A stretch of DNA of 44,086 nt. Origin: JAJTFW01 sp031421935. GTDB taxonomy: Bacteria > Bacteroidota > Bacteroidia > AKYH767-A > OLB10. The notes beneath the pieces were generated by a model. That model was not told the origin of the DNA and did not search any database. It saw only the letters and a list, made by a program, of their open reading frames with translations. Of this stretch, positions 43,047-44,086 are shown in pieces. The DNA is taken from contig JANOPQ010000011.1 in NCBI GenBank assembly GCA_031421935.1, forward strand, positions 1 through 44,086. Reading direction: 5' to 3'. A program made the translations under genes and the position numbers. How positions within the stretch are numbered: the first letter of the stretch is position 1; every line of letters starts with the position of its first letter.

Positions 43047-43111
43047 CAAAAATAGCGACCTCTGAAGGCTGCGCGTTACATAATTATAGTGATAAGTTGC
43101 ATGATTCACAC
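43047..43111 (-). promoter_or_regulatory. Site D of the recurrent TGTGAA/TGTAA promoter
   Basis: Minus strand: TGTGAA (43110-43105), TGCAA (43101-43097), TGTAA (43080-43076), then TATTTTTG (43054-43047), an exact TAnnTTTG. The last spacer is 21 bases, one less than at the other sites. The leader contains GTAATAATTCAATTGC, shared with sites A and C. The start codon at 43007 follows. Confidence 0.65.
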
Positions 43112-43276
43112 ATTATCCTTGATGAAATTTAACTATAAAAAGGATGCAGGGTAGGTAAAGTAAATTCAAATACAAGGCATGGAAGTGTTGAATTTTTTCG
43201 CAAAAGGGTCCCATCACTTTTTTTCAGAAACAAATGCCGATTTTTGGAAGGATGTCTTTTCAAGTTGGTATGATTG

Positions 43277-43414
43277 TTAATCGGAGTGGAAAGCATCATT
43301 TACTTTTTGCAAATCCCTAGGGGTTAAAATTACCTGATAACCTAGTTTGCTTCATTGTTTGCGCCATTCAAAACCAAGACCTTTGTATACCCCTGTACCG
43401 AATGCAATTTTCAT
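43277..43414 (-). pseudogene. Remnant of a short-chain dehydrogenase gene
   Basis: Starts with ATG overlapping the stop codon of the upstream reductase gene (ATGA). It reads MKIAFGTGVYKGLGFEW, the SDR N-terminus with the dinucleotide loop TGxxxGxG. After RKQ comes a TGA stop, then the frame goes on SKLGYQVILTPRDLQKVNDA, the normal next strand of an SDR, before a second stop. About 45 codons of a family usually 240-280 long remain, so the gene is broken and truncated. The 4-base overlap shows it was once translated together with the reductase gene. Weak likeness may go on past 43277 but is not reliable. Confidence 0.75.
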
Positions 43415-44031
43415 CGCTTCAAAAGCTTAAAACCGATATCTCTTCCTTGACCTTGAAACATCGCCAAGTTAATCCAAAACCAAGCAAATTGTTCCATTAA
43501 TTCAAATTTGTCGTTACCACCAATGTTATAGCACGCAGCAAATCCTGCATCTTTGGCTAATTGTATGGCTGCAGCTTTCCCTTTTTCGCTGTCGCCAGCA
43601 ACAAACATATCAAGATCTAAATTACCGTAATTCGGATGTTGCATGTTGTTGGCACCCGTTGTATTGAAGCATTTAACCACGTCTTTAGTTTGTGTGTTGG
43701 CAAGAATTGCATCTGTCGTATTTTTATAACCCTGCGGACCTTTTCCCATAACAATATTCATGGTATCAATGATTATTTTGCCGGTGGTATCACCTAAAGA
43801 CTTTGCCACTTCAACAGCGGATGGTGCTGGAGTTGATATTAAAATAATATCGCATTGCTTTACGGCAAAATCAATGGAGGTAAATCTGTCTTCTCCAATT
43901 TCGGTTGCTAACTTCAAATTCTTTTCACTCATTGGTGTTCTTGCACCTACTATGACTGTATGGCTGGCTGCTATCCACTTTTTTGCTAATGCCCCACCTA
44001 CATTTCCAGAGCCTATAATTGCTAGTTTCAT
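43411..44031 (-). CDS. NADP-dependent reductase, F420-dependent-type Rossmann fold
   Basis: A 206-residue protein of the F420-dependent NADP reductase-like group. The NADP-binding loop is IIGSGNVGGALAKKW with a basic residue after the strand end (VIVGARTP), and further blocks are DIILISTPAPSAVEVAKSLG, IIDTMNIVMGKG and VKCFNTTGANNMQHP. Members of this group in non-F420 organisms are usually NADPH oxidoreductases of unknown substrate. Length is normal. Its stop codon overlaps the ATG of the broken SDR gene by 4 bases, so it was once the first gene of a redox pair. About 55 bases of possible promoter DNA remain to the window end. Confidence 0.85.
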   Translation of the reverse strand: MKLAIIGSGNVGGALAKKWIAASHTVIVGARTPMSEKNLKLATEIGEDRFTSIDFAVKQCDIILISTPAPSAVEVAKSLGDTTGKIIIDTMNIVMGKGPQGYKNTTDAILANTQTKDVVKCFNTTGANNMQHPNYGNLDLDMFVAGDSEKGKAAAIQLAKDAGFAACYNIGGNDKFELMEQFAWFWINLAMFQGQGRDIGFKLLKR

Positions 44032-44086
44032 TTCCTGATGCTTTTAATGGGTGTACATGATAATGATACCAATGGTACGTTTATTC

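Overview
The window comes from an AT-rich member of the Bacteroidota. The signs are a secreted metalloprotease with a type IX secretion (T9SS) C-terminal sorting domain, a surface protein of the phage-tail-fibre-like class common in this phylum, TAnnTTTG-type promoter elements, split KdpD signalling proteins and little Shine-Dalgarno signal before start codons. An ice-binding (DUF3494) lipoprotein hints at a cold or freezing-prone habitat. No rRNA, tRNA, CRISPR array, transposase or phage gene was seen. All genes except two (13280-16792) lie on the minus strand.

Layout. 1-374: dispersed-repeat DNA. 375-7537: a giant CheB-CheR-PAS-histidine kinase-receiver hybrid, then a small cysteine-rich protein and a PAS histidine kinase. 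7691-12269: a disordered hydrophilin-like protein, a cupin, and an operon of a GH130 glycoside phosphorylase-type enzyme with a glycosyltransferase fused to an all-helical domain. 13280-16792 (plus strand): a surface protein and a T9SS metalloprotease. 16955-17650: mosaic repeats. 17901-19212: a four-gene stress-type operon (disordered acidic protein, small lipoprotein, DUF892 ferritin-like protein, 38-residue membrane peptide). 19505-20065: an HMA-like/AraC-type regulator. 20397-30957: a complete potassium-uptake kdp locus (NtrC-type regulator, small helical protein, two micro-proteins including KdpF, KdpA, KdpB, KdpC, an outer-membrane porin, KdpD sensor, histidine kinase). 31163-44031: accessory metabolism and membrane genes (DUF1801, methyltransferase, AI-2E-type permease, VIT-type metal transporter, a quinone reductase operon, hydrolase, sugar-binding-like lipoprotein or secreted protein, quinone oxidoreductase, ice-binding lipoprotein, NADP-dependent reductase with an adjoining short-chain dehydrogenase remnant).

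The most notable observation is a recurrent promoter architecture found by reading the intergenic DNA. Read on the minus strand it is TGTGAA-N3-TGYAA-N16-TGTAA followed, 21-22 bases later, by a Bacteroidota -7-like element (YANNTTTR). It occurs six times with the three boxes at identical spacing, each time upstream of a separate transcription unit: the 91-residue hydrophilin-like protein, the cupin, the GH130/glycosyltransferase operon, the DUF892 stress operon, the quinone-reductase operon and the ice-binding lipoprotein. Four of these units have a recognisable hairpin terminator or an operon structure that ends the unit. I infer a regulon for envelope, osmotic, desiccation or cold stress, controlled by an unidentified activator that binds 21-bp-phased direct repeats. 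The regulator is not identified in this window.

Three very small genes were recovered by reading the sequence directly: KdpF (28834-28911), a 27-residue membrane peptide beside it (28954-29037) and the 38-residue peptide at 17901-18017. A decayed short-chain dehydrogenase N-terminus lies at 43277-43414.
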